Assembly (NCBI GenBank): GCA_002389705.1
Contig: DGQJ01000110.1
Location: 5,647 to 16,064, forward strand
Direction: 5' to 3'
DNA from: Bacteroidales bacterium UBA4417
Lineage (GTDB): Bacteria > Bacteroidota > Bacteroidia > Bacteroidales > UBA4417
DNA: 10,418 nt
The notes beneath the pieces were generated by a model that saw only the letters and a list, made by a program, of their open reading frames with translations, was not told where the DNA came from and ran no database searches. Positions 1 to 6,359 of this stretch are shown piece after piece. The translations under genes and the position numbers were made by a program. Positions within the stretch are counted from its first letter, which is position 1, and each line of letters begins with the position of its first letter.

Positions 1-1
1 C

Positions 2-214
2 AAACAGGAACAAACCCAATGGCATAACATTGTTGTGTGGGGCAACCTGGCCGGTATTTGCGAGAAATATCTGAAAAAAGGCAAGGAGATAGCTATTGAT
101 GGACGCCTGACCTATCGCACCTGGGAAGACAAGTATGGCACCAAGCACACCAGCGCCGAAATTGTTGCCAGTGAGATGCTGTTTGTAGGTGCAAATGCTG
201 ATGCAAAAAAATAG
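2..214 (+). CDS. ssb: Single-strand DNA-binding protein, 3' part only
   Basis: This reading frame is open from the window edge and encodes the last 70 residues of an SSB-type OB-fold protein that binds single-stranded DNA in replication, repair or recombination. The visible part contains the motifs WHNIVVWGNLAGICEKYLKK and AIDGRLTYRTWED, which match the second half of bacterial SSB. Roughly 49 of 63 aligned residues are identical to the complete SSB at 830-1171, so the two are paralogues. Many of the DNA differences between them are at third codon positions, which suggests an old duplication kept under selection. The protein ends in GANADAKK and lacks the acidic, proline-phenylalanine tip that housekeeping SSB uses to recruit partner proteins. 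The start lies outside the window. Confidence 0.9.
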   Translation, partial: KQEQTQWHNIVVWGNLAGICEKYLKKGKEIAIDGRLTYRTWEDKYGTKHTSAEIVASEMLFVGANADAKK

Positions 215-234
215 TGAGTCACTGATTCAAAATC

Positions 235-774
235 GTGGAAAACCATCATCTCATCATGCTACTTCAACAGATACAATCTAAGATATTCGAGCTAAGAGGA
301 TATAAAGTAATGCTCGATTCAGACCTTGCTACACTTTACGAAACTGAGACCAAACGGCTCAAAGAAGCAGTAAAAAGGAATATCAATAGGTTTCCTCCCG
401 ATTTTATGTTCGAACTCAATTCTTCTGAATTTCAAAGTTTGAGGACGCAATTTGCGTCCTCAAACAGGGGAGGAACCCGATACATGCCTTTTGCTTTTAC
501 CGAACAAGGTGTAGCCATGCTTGCAAGTGTTCTGAACAGTGTAAAAGCCATTGAAATAAACATCCAGATTGTCAGGGCTTTTGTTTATCTGCGGCAATAC
601 GCACTCACACACTCTGACCTGACAACAAAGCTCAAAGAACTTGAAAGCAGGTATAACAAACAGTTTAACGATGTTTACGAAGCTTTAAACTATTTGCTGA
701 ACAAGGACAAACTTCTAACTGAACAGCGTCAGCGAAAAAGCATAGGGTACAAAACAGCTGGCAATAATTTATGA
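235..774 (+). CDS. ORF6N-domain DNA-binding protein
   Basis: This 179-residue protein belongs to the ORF6N family, a small DNA-binding domain first recognised in phage and virus proteins and common in Bacteroidota chromosomes. The N-terminal part (about residues 18-115) carries the family pattern: LRGYKVMLDSDLATLYETET, KRNINRFPPDFMFEL, LRTQFASSNRGG and the strongly conserved AFTEQGVAMLASVL. A helical, probably coiled-coil tail follows (about 128-165) and ends in the family-like QRKSIGY. The length is normal for the family, so I consider it intact. The frame opens with GTG at 235. An in-frame ATG at 256 (MLLQQIQ...) is an equally good or better start, since the family motif begins about 11 residues after it and no ribosome binding site favours either. 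It lies 20 bases after one ssb copy and 55 before another. A likely role is transcriptional regulation or a mobile-element-related function, but the target is unknown. Confidence 0.88.
   Translation: MENHHLIMLLQQIQSKIFELRGYKVMLDSDLATLYETETKRLKEAVKRNINRFPPDFMFELNSSEFQSLRTQFASSNRGGTRYMPFAFTEQGVAMLASVLNSVKAIEINIQIVRAFVYLRQYALTHSDLTTKLKELESRYNKQFNDVYEALNYLLNKDKLLTEQRQRKSIGYKTAGNNL
437..465. repeat. Perfect 14-bp palindrome inside the ORF6N gene
   Basis: The arm GTTTGAGGACGCAA (437-450) and its exact reverse complement TTGCGTCCTCAAAC (452-465) flank a single central T. The element lies in the codons for SLRTQFASSN of the ORF6N protein. It could fold as an RNA hairpin or serve as a dimeric protein binding site. 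It is not followed by a U tract and sits within an open gene, so it is unlikely to be a terminator. Confidence 0.9.
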
Positions 775-829
775 TTAATTACAAATTAAAATTCATTTCT
801 GAACCCTAACCTTTAAATTCCAAAACACA

Positions 830-1171
830 ATGAACACTTTAAGAAACAACGTAAAACTGATCGGCCGCCTTGGCCAGGATCCTGAAATCCGCAACCTGGA
901 AAAAGACAATAAAGTAGCAACCTTCTCACTTGCCACCGGCGAAACTTATACCGACAAGGAGGGCAACAAAAAAGAATCAACTGAGTGGCACAACATAGTA
1001 GCCTGGGGTAACCTGGCCGGTATCTGCGAAAAATACCTGAAAAAAGGAAAAGAAGTGGCTATTGACGGACGAATCACCTACCGAAACTGGGAAGATAAAA
1101 ACGGGGTGAAACATACTACCACCGAAATTGTGGCAAACGAGATTTTAATGGTCGGCGATAAAAAAGAATAA
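830..1171 (+). CDS. ssb: Short single-strand DNA-binding protein (complete)
   Basis: This 113-residue protein is a full SSB OB-fold: NNVKLIGRLGQDPEIR at residues 6-21, then the TEWHNIVAWGN segment (W53 and W59, positions equivalent to DNA-stacking tryptophans), CEKYLKKGKEVAIDGRITYR, and W87. It should coat single-stranded DNA, most likely as a tetramer. Typical full-length bacterial SSBs are about 140-180 residues and end in an acidic tip. This one stops at MVGDKKE directly after the OB fold, so it should bind DNA without recruiting the usual SSB partners. Short forms like this often act as auxiliary or mobile-element SSBs; which applies here is inference. It is the second of two paralogous copies separated by an ORF6N gene. 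The ATG at 830 gives a canonical N-terminus. The AT-rich leader (775-829) shows no Shine-Dalgarno sequence, and a strong terminator follows. Confidence 0.95.
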   Translation: MNTLRNNVKLIGRLGQDPEIRNLEKDNKVATFSLATGETYTDKEGNKKESTEWHNIVAWGNLAGICEKYLKKGKEVAIDGRITYRNWEDKNGVKHTTTEIVANEILMVGDKKE

Positions 1172-1193
1172 GGAATTAACTGCAGTCAACCGG

Positions 1194-1228
1194 AAGAGCC
1201 ACAAGGCACTTAGCTTTTGTGGCTCTTT
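1194..1228 (+). terminator. Terminator after ssb
   Basis: The sequence AAGAGCCACAA (1194-1204) pairs perfectly with TTGTGGCTCTT (1217-1227) around a 12-base loop. The short T run is mostly inside the stem. It lies 22 bases after the ssb stop codon and between convergent genes, so it mainly ends the left + strand cluster and may also limit read-through from the - strand. Confidence 0.8.
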
Positions 1229-1273
1229 CATCATTGATAAACCCCGATTGCCTGTAGGTTATGAATCGAGAGT

Positions 1274-2356
1274 TCAACGCAAAAGGTTGGCTTCGGCAAG
1301 CATTTTCCTGAATATTGCATTGGTTAAAAATCCACCTTCAGCTAAATCGTTGCCAATCATGCTATAATCAGAATTTCCCTCAACCAGCACAGGTCCGGTT
1401 TCACTTATAGCCACATCCCACCCTACCAGTCGTAAACCCGGCACCAGGCCCGCTGCCTTGAGAACCATCCTCATTGCTTCCTCAAAATAGGGTATGGTAA
1501 AGCCTTCAAAAACTGTTTTTGTCACCGGGTGACATCTGTAAATTACGGTTCCACAGGCACCAAAACCTGCATATCCGTCTTTCCTGAGTTTGCCCGATTG
1601 CAGATCAATGCCTACCAGGCAACCTCCTGATGATATATTATCAACATGCTTGTTATTGGTGCTCATCCTCAGATATGCCGACATAAGGTTCACCTTCCCA
1701 TCCTTATCAATAAATGTATCCATCCTAATGGTATTGATACACGATGGGTTTATCCTGTTTAATTCAGGGTGCTGAAGAATAGTTTCCTGGAACAAAAAAC
1801 CTGACTTTATGATTATCGCGTATAAATCAGCCAAAAGCCCGCCGTCATTAGCAAGTTGCTGCGGCGTGATCCGGAAAACATGATCTCCGCCATAGCTTTC
1901 GCAGGTTTGCTTTATAAAAACCGACTGATAAGCCGGATTTTGATTAAAGATGGTAACAAGCAGATTCTTAAATTCCGGCAGGCTGTTGATTCTGAAATCA
2001 ACATTCTCTTTCACAAAAACTTGCTTTTGGTTGTAAAGAAGCAACTTAGGCAATATAACGCCAAACTGGCCAAAGTAAAAATTAAAATATAGTTTGTTTT
2101 CAACGACATCCTTAGCCGAATTCTCATTAAAAAAGGGCTTAAGTTTATAGTACAAAAATTCGTTCGAAAAATAGTCCTTGATATTTGCTCTTCCCTTCTT
2201 AAACAAATATCTCGAAAAATAATGCCTTGGGAACCTTTTATGGTAAAGGGTAAGACTCAGAATATCAGAAACTATATTTAGAATCGTTTTGCGGTCAGGG
2301 TCCCTATATACTTCATAAATCAATTCCCTGGTATTTTTTCTTCTAAAATGAGGCAT
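1274..2356 (-). CDS. Sugar-transfer-associated ATP-grasp enzyme
   Basis: This 360-residue protein matches the ATP-grasp family linked to sugar transfer and cell-surface polysaccharide synthesis (Pfam ATPgrasp_ST). ATP-grasp enzymes activate a carboxylate with ATP and join it to an amine, hydroxyl or thiol nucleophile. Visible family features include FIKQTCESYGG around K149 (nucleotide binding), FQETILQHPELNRINPSCIN followed by TIRMDTF (about 189-215), HVDNISSGG at 237-245, and GWDVAISETGPVLVEGN at 312-328, where D314, E326 and N328 fit the metal-binding positions. The first 130 residues are basic, aromatic-rich and less conserved. It has no signal peptide and should be cytoplasmic or membrane-associated. 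It lies 158 bases downstream of a serine-acetyltransferase-like gene on the same strand, so the two may modify the same glycan. The substrate cannot be told from sequence, and no glycosyltransferase lies nearby. Confidence 0.88.
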   Translation of the reverse strand: MPHFRRKNTRELIYEVYRDPDRKTILNIVSDILSLTLYHKRFPRHYFSRYLFKKGRANIKDYFSNEFLYYKLKPFFNENSAKDVVENKLYFNFYFGQFGVILPKLLLYNQKQVFVKENVDFRINSLPEFKNLLVTIFNQNPAYQSVFIKQTCESYGGDHVFRITPQQLANDGGLLADLYAIIIKSGFLFQETILQHPELNRINPSCINTIRMDTFIDKDGKVNLMSAYLRMSTNNKHVDNISSGGCLVGIDLQSGKLRKDGYAGFGACGTVIYRCHPVTKTVFEGFTIPYFEEAMRMVLKAAGLVPGLRLVGWDVAISETGPVLVEGNSDYSMIGNDLAEGGFLTNAIFRKMLAEANLLR

Positions 2357-2367
2357 AAGAATAATTT

Positions 2368-2454
2368 TTAACTTATTAATATTCTGTTATATAGAACCAA
2401 GCGCAGGTCCTTTTTCAGAACAGCAGATTGAACAGTAAATACGCACATTTTCAT
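2368..2454 (-). CDS. Possible 28-residue small protein with a Shine-Dalgarno sequence
   Basis: On the - strand, AGGAG lies 6 bases before an ATG that opens a 28-codon frame (MKMCVFTVQSAVLKKDLRLV, then LYNRILIS) and ends in TAA. The stop is 11 bases before the ATP-grasp start codon, in a different reading frame. A good Shine-Dalgarno sequence is uncommon in this window, which makes the ORF more credible than its length alone. It could be a translated leader coupled to the ATP-grasp gene, a small independent peptide, or chance. I recognise no family. Confidence 0.3.
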   Translation of the reverse strand: MKMCVFTVQSAVLKKDLRLVLYNRILIS

Positions 2455-2514
2455 CTTATTCTCCTGTTTTGTGATAAAAAATTGTTTTATAACGCAATGC
2501 AAACTAAAATACTG

Positions 2515-3084
2515 TCAGCTGCCGGTAGCACTACAATTCAGGTCGATGAAGTTTAAATAGTTTTTAGTGGGATTTTTTTTCGGGAAAACCTTAGCCGGGT
2601 TCCCTATTACCAGCGAGTTATCCGGAACATCAAAGTTAACAAACGAATTAGGTGCTATTAGTACATTTTTCCCGATTTTAATATCACCCACAATAACAGC
2701 CCCTGTACCAATCCATACATAATCATCAATGGTTGGACGTCCAACCTTACCGCACCGATAAGCCCGGCCAATGGTTACTGATTGGTTAATATTGCAATAT
2801 TTTCCTATCTTAATCGGTCCTACCACAACATGACCGGAGTGACTTGAAAGATAAAGGCCTTCTCCGATTTGTGCTTCTGAATCAATTTCGTAACCATATT
2901 TAATTCGGCATCTCCTTTTCAGAACCCTGAAGAAAATACCCAAAATTGAGTTCTTTTTATACTTCGAGGTCATTCGAAGATAAAAAGTATAACGAAAACC
3001 GGGGTATGAAATTCCTTTAAAAAAACCACCCAAGCCCGAAAGTCCCCCCTGGCGAAACAGGTCCGCTTTAATAATATTATTCAT
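2515..3084 (-). CDS. Serine-acetyltransferase-like hexapeptide acyltransferase
   Basis: This 189-residue protein is a left-handed beta-helix acyltransferase related to serine O-acetyltransferase CysE and to polysaccharide acetyltransferases. The N-terminal 60 residues are basic and aromatic (GFRYTFYLRM, RVLKRRC), as is common in exopolysaccharide-associated members. Hexapeptide repeats run from about residue 63 to 165 (YEIDSEAQIGEGLYL, GPIKIGKYCNI, QSVTIG, DDYVWIGTGAVIVGDIKIGK). The motif SSHSGHVVVG at 80-89 places H82 as the likely catalytic histidine, and VIGNPAKVF at 159-167 is the typical closing segment. It most likely transfers acetyl from acetyl-CoA to a sugar hydroxyl. A cysteine-biosynthetic role is less likely because the N-terminal helical domain of true CysE is much reduced and the downstream neighbour is a glycan-type ATP-grasp gene. 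Confidence 0.85.
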   Translation of the reverse strand: MNNIIKADLFRQGGLSGLGGFFKGISYPGFRYTFYLRMTSKYKKNSILGIFFRVLKRRCRIKYGYEIDSEAQIGEGLYLSSHSGHVVVGPIKIGKYCNINQSVTIGRAYRCGKVGRPTIDDYVWIGTGAVIVGDIKIGKNVLIAPNSFVNFDVPDNSLVIGNPAKVFPKKNPTKNYLNFIDLNCSATGS

Positions 3085-3138
3085 TTGATTTATTTAAATT
3101 TCCAGAAGTTTAAGAAATAAGTTTGGATAAAAGTTAAG

Positions 3139-3170
3139 CTCTGTTGTTCTTTGATTAATAACTCTGTTGT
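3139..3170. repeat. Direct repeat of CTCTGTTGT upstream of the acyltransferase gene
   Basis: The 9-mer CTCTGTTGT occurs at 3139-3147 and 3162-3170, 23 bases apart start to start, about two helical turns. It lies 55-86 bases before the acyltransferase start codon, in its presumed promoter region. A weak -7-like sequence, TACATTTT on the - strand, lies just outside it at 3172-3179. This could be a tandem regulator site, but 9 bases is short enough for chance. Confidence 0.35.
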
Positions 3171-3242
3171 AAAAATGTAATCTGTTTCTATGTGTCATTC
3201 TTTTACCATGAAAAATCAGGTTTCCATACATTTACGATTTGC

Positions 3243-4448
3243 TCATTTTATATATTCGTTCAGTATGGTCTGGTTAATAAACTTGTAAAATTCAGGTATT
3301 TGCTGTTTGAAATTATTATTCCCGCGCCATGCTTCCAGCTTCTTGATCGCCGTATCAAAAATCTGGTCTTCAACAGGCTTCAATTTTTGCATGATACCGG
3401 TATTATTAATGTTGTATAATGCATTGATATTCAGATAATTTTCTCCATATGACCGGTTAATTGGGAACAACTGTGCTTTCAGCCTGATGGCTTTGTCGCT
3501 CATAGGGGCAACACCGTTTTTATCGAGCAATACCACTTTAGGCTGGTCCTCACCCATGCAAAGCCACAGCGGGATAACCACCGATGTTAAAGGAAAACCT
3601 AGAACTGTCCACATGGTAGTAAAATCGGCATTTTCACCTGGTTTCACGCCTTGTATTGCTACTGCTGATGATGTAAAATATCGTGGAATGAAATCAGTAA
3701 AATTTACGAACCGCTGTTCAAAAGGATTTTCGGTACACATTTTTTTCAGATCTGTTTTCGTAAGCGAATGCCATAATGAACGGCTTACATCCTGAAGGAT
3801 AAACCGAACAGTGAGATTGTTTTGCTGCGCTGCCTGGTAAAACAGATCTTCGGCTGTTTTATACCGTATTTGCCCGCTGCCGGAATTCGGATCTCCGGTG
3901 AATGAAAAGTTTGTGTGTATCATATAACCCATAGGGGCAAGGGCCGGATTATTAACATCCAGTTTGACATAAGAAAAATTGCTTACTTCGAAATATGCAG
4001 CTCCGCCATTTGCATCAATAACCCCAAAATTTGCCTCAACTCCCAACGGTTTGGAATGGTTCTTCAAAAACACCTCAAAATCATCTGCCGTAGCACATTG
4101 CTTTAAAGCCTCACGCATCAGTTTCCCTTCCTGATCCTTCAAATCAATGGTATCCTTCATAATCAGGTTGTAGGAGGCTGTGTTCATGATTGAAAATCCC
4201 GCAGAATTATATCCTATCCAAACGGCATGCCCGGCCGGATCATCAGCATCAATTAAGCCGATTGATTTATATTTTCCATCATCAAAATACCGGATTGCAT
4301 TCTGGTACGAATCCGCATCCCGGTTTTTCCACATAATCGGGCGCCCATCCGGCGTAACTCTCCCGGAGATAATTATAGACGTACATGCCTGCACTATACC
4401 ATGATCAATAGCCAACAGCAAACCAATAATGAGTATTATCTGCTTCAT
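3243..4448 (-). CDS. Exported Ntn hydrolase of the C45/acyltransferase type
   Basis: This 401-residue protein resembles the N-terminal-nucleophile hydrolases related to isopenicillin-N acyltransferase, choloylglycine hydrolase and C45 peptidases, which cleave amide bonds of small acylated molecules. A signal peptide (residues 1-21, hydrophobic IILIIGLLLAI) ends in VQA, followed by C22-T-S. Cleavage by signal peptidase I after A21 would make C22 the new N-terminus and thus the catalytic nucleophile. The segment ISGRVTPDGRPIMWKNRDAD (27-46) has the family arrangement, with N42-R43-D44 near the active site, and GYNSAGFSIMNTASYN (79-94) fits the second conserved block. The protein should act in the periplasm. 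The cysteine is not a good lipobox (VQAC), so a lipoprotein is unlikely. The substrate is unknown; bile-salt, N-acyl amino acid or peptide substrates are all possible. A -7-like TTACTTTG lies on the - strand at 4480-4487, about 32 bases upstream. Confidence 0.82.
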   Translation of the reverse strand: MKQIILIIGLLLAIDHGIVQACTSIIISGRVTPDGRPIMWKNRDADSYQNAIRYFDDGKYKSIGLIDADDPAGHAVWIGYNSAGFSIMNTASYNLIMKDTIDLKDQEGKLMREALKQCATADDFEVFLKNHSKPLGVEANFGVIDANGGAAYFEVSNFSYVKLDVNNPALAPMGYMIHTNFSFTGDPNSGSGQIRYKTAEDLFYQAAQQNNLTVRFILQDVSRSLWHSLTKTDLKKMCTENPFEQRFVNFTDFIPRYFTSSAVAIQGVKPGENADFTTMWTVLGFPLTSVVIPLWLCMGEDQPKVVLLDKNGVAPMSDKAIRLKAQLFPINRSYGENYLNINALYNINNTGIMQKLKPVEDQIFDTAIKKLEAWRGNNNFKQQIPEFYKFINQTILNEYIK

Positions 4449-4894
4449 ATGTAGTTTGTTAATTTATTGATTACCATTACAAAGTAAACTAAAAAACAAA
4501 TTCAAATGCGGTCAATCACAAAAAAATGAACCAATAAAAAGCAAAAAAATTTTACTGAAAAAATCTGAGCTCAAAATATTAGTCATTTACAGGTTGGCTG
4601 GTTGAAAAACATAAGACAATTCCCAAACCTCCGGCTGTTTATAACTTTTTGATAATCTCCGGCACGTCCTTGTAAAAAGTATTGGTTCTATATGTTAATT
4701 TGTAGCAACTGATGGCAACCCGGCGACTATAAATTTGAAATATTGGAAAAAGAAACCCGCGTTTCAACCTGGAAATTTCAGATAGGTTGTAAAAGCCTCA
4801 ACAAAGCTCCATGCTTGTTTGGGTAAAATAAAAATTATAAGGCAAGCATGGCAACTCAGTTAACAACTGGTTTAACCTCCTAAATGCTAATCGT
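4449..4894. other. 446-bp divergent intergenic region
   Basis: This AT-rich stretch separates the divergent Ntn hydrolase and PhoH genes and should hold both promoters. The Ntn side has the imperfect -7 match noted above. On the PhoH side, TAAATTTG (4730-4737) matches the Bacteroidota -7 consensus but lies about 158 bases before the start and has no well-spaced TTTG box. A 9-bp inverted repeat is listed separately. I see no supported coding region; an 11-codon frame at 4848-4883 is too short to call. Confidence 0.6.
4809..4851 (+). promoter_or_regulatory. Inverted repeat in the presumed phoH leader
   Basis: CCATGCTTG (4809-4817) is repeated as its exact reverse complement CAAGCATGG (4843-4851), with a 25-base AT-rich spacer that can add one or two wobble pairs. 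It ends 43 bases before the PhoH start codon. It could be an mRNA hairpin or a regulator site. The T run needed for a terminator is absent. Confidence 0.5.
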
Positions 4895-6247
4895 ATGCCA
4901 GTAAAATCCTCATCAGCAACGACTAAAAAACAAAAAAAGATTTTCGTTCTCGATACCAGCGTTATTCTGTATAATCACGACGCAATTAATAGTTTTGATG
5001 ATAATGATGTTGCCATTCCGATCACTGTACTCGAAGAACTGGATAACTTTAAAAAAGGCAATGATAATATAAACTTTGAAGCCAGGGAGTTTATACGTAT
5101 TATCGATCGCCTTTCGGAAAAACGTACACTCACCAAGTGGCTTACTTTGCCCAAATCGAAGGGTGGTAAGTTTAAAGTGGTAATGATTGAACAGGGCGAT
5201 ATGGATGCCCGGGTTATATTTGGCGAAAACAAACCTGATCACCGGATACTTAATGCAGCGCTAGCTATTGCCAAGGAAAATCCGGATTGTAAAGTAACGC
5301 TCGTTTCGAAGGATGTGAACCTGCGATTAAAAGCCAAATCATTAAACATACAGGCAGAAGATTTTCTAACCGGTAAAATCAAAGATCCTGAAGGTTTGTA
5401 TACCGGAAAAACTGTTATTGAAGGTTTGCCTACCAAGGTAATTGATGCAATTTACCAGAACGGGCATTGCGAACTGGCGGATATAGGTATTCAGACTGCT
5501 ATCCCGAATCAATATTACATCTTAAAGAACACTAAAAATTCGGCCCTCGCTTTTTACAATGCAACTACCCAGCGTATCGAGCGGCTCGATAAGCGCCCTG
5601 CCTATCATATCATGCCGCGTAATGCCGAGCAGGTGTTCGCACTCCACGCCATTATGCATCCGGATATCAAACTCGTTACGCTTCAGGGTGTAGCCGGTAC
5701 CGGGAAAACGTTGCTGGCGCTTGCCGGAGCAATGGAACAGCGACGCGAGTTCAAACAAATTTACCTGGCCAGGCCTATTGTTCCGCTAAGTAATAAGGAA
5801 ATCGGATTTCTGCCCGGTGATGTGAAAGAAAAGATCGGTCCATACATGGAACCTTTGTACGATAACCTTAAGTTTATCCAAAGCCAGTTCGGCGAAAAAG
5901 ACAAGGAACATAAAGTTATCACCGAATCGTTACAGAACGAAAAACTGGTAGTTACGCCATTGGCATACATTCGCGGACGAAGCATCAGTAACGTATTTTT
6001 CATTGTTGACGAAGCTCAGAACCTTACGCCACACGAAGTGAAAACCATTATAACCCGTGCCGGCGAAAACACAAAAATTGTATTTACCGGGGATATTTTC
6101 CAGATTGATACTCCATATCTCGATTCGCAGAGTAACGGGCTTTCGTACCTGATTGATAAAGCAAAAACACACCCGATGTATGCGCACGTCCGGCTCGAAA
6201 AAGGAGAACGGTCGGAGTTGGCAAACCTCGCAAACGACCTGCTTTAA
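4895..6247 (+). CDS. PIN-PhoH family RNase/ATPase (PhoH2 type)
   Basis: This 450-residue protein has two domains. Residues about 15-160 form a PIN nuclease domain, with acidic residues at D20 (FVLDTSV), E47/E48 (VLEELD), D115 (NKPDHRIL) and D140 (SKDVNLR), which fit the metal-binding set. Residues about 235-445 form the PhoH ATPase domain, with the Walker A motif GVAGTGKT at 265-272, LARPIVP (294-300), Walker B VDEAQN at 371-376, and a sensor-like FTGDIFQID. PhoH2 proteins of this architecture have been reported as ATP-dependent RNA-unwinding and RNA-cutting enzymes, and in mycobacteria as the toxin of a toxin-antitoxin pair. No small antitoxin-like gene is evident immediately upstream here. 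All key residues appear present and the length is typical. It probably acts in RNA processing or stress response in the cytoplasm. The ATG at 4895 is used because it precedes the short basic lead-in to the PIN domain. Confidence 0.95.
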   Translation: MPVKSSSATTKKQKKIFVLDTSVILYNHDAINSFDDNDVAIPITVLEELDNFKKGNDNINFEAREFIRIIDRLSEKRTLTKWLTLPKSKGGKFKVVMIEQGDMDARVIFGENKPDHRILNAALAIAKENPDCKVTLVSKDVNLRLKAKSLNIQAEDFLTGKIKDPEGLYTGKTVIEGLPTKVIDAIYQNGHCELADIGIQTAIPNQYYILKNTKNSALAFYNATTQRIERLDKRPAYHIMPRNAEQVFALHAIMHPDIKLVTLQGVAGTGKTLLALAGAMEQRREFKQIYLARPIVPLSNKEIGFLPGDVKEKIGPYMEPLYDNLKFIQSQFGEKDKEHKVITESLQNEKLVVTPLAYIRGRSISNVFFIVDEAQNLTPHEVKTIITRAGENTKIVFTGDIFQIDTPYLDSQSNGLSYLIDKAKTHPMYAHVRLEKGERSELANLANDLL

Positions 6248-6274
6248 GCTTCTTTATTGCTGACTCATAAAAAA

Positions 6275-6314
6275 ATAAATCCTGGTTAACTTTGAGTTGT
6301 TAACCAGGATTTAT
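6275..6314. terminator. Bidirectional terminator between convergent genes
   Basis: Sixteen bases (6275-6290, core AATCCTGGTTAAC) pair perfectly with 6299-6314 around the 8-base loop TTTGAGTT. A run of seven A at 6269-6275 becomes a U tract on the - strand, so termination should be strongest for the M28 transcript. The hairpin starts 27 bases after the PhoH stop codon and probably serves that gene too. Confidence 0.88.
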
Positions 6315-6359
6315 CAATACTGAGTAGATACTTATTTCTTGTTCCTGATTTCTTGTTTT

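Noticed and set aside
213..223. AGTGA-G-TCACT palindrome at the stop of the first ssb, as an insertion boundary
   Set aside because: Five-base arms are common by chance and no matching copy or target-site duplication is seen at the other end of the ORF6N gene.
4848..4883. 11-codon threonine-rich frame before phoH, as a possible leader peptide
   Set aside because: Too short, no proper Shine-Dalgarno sequence, and no attenuator-like terminator follows it.
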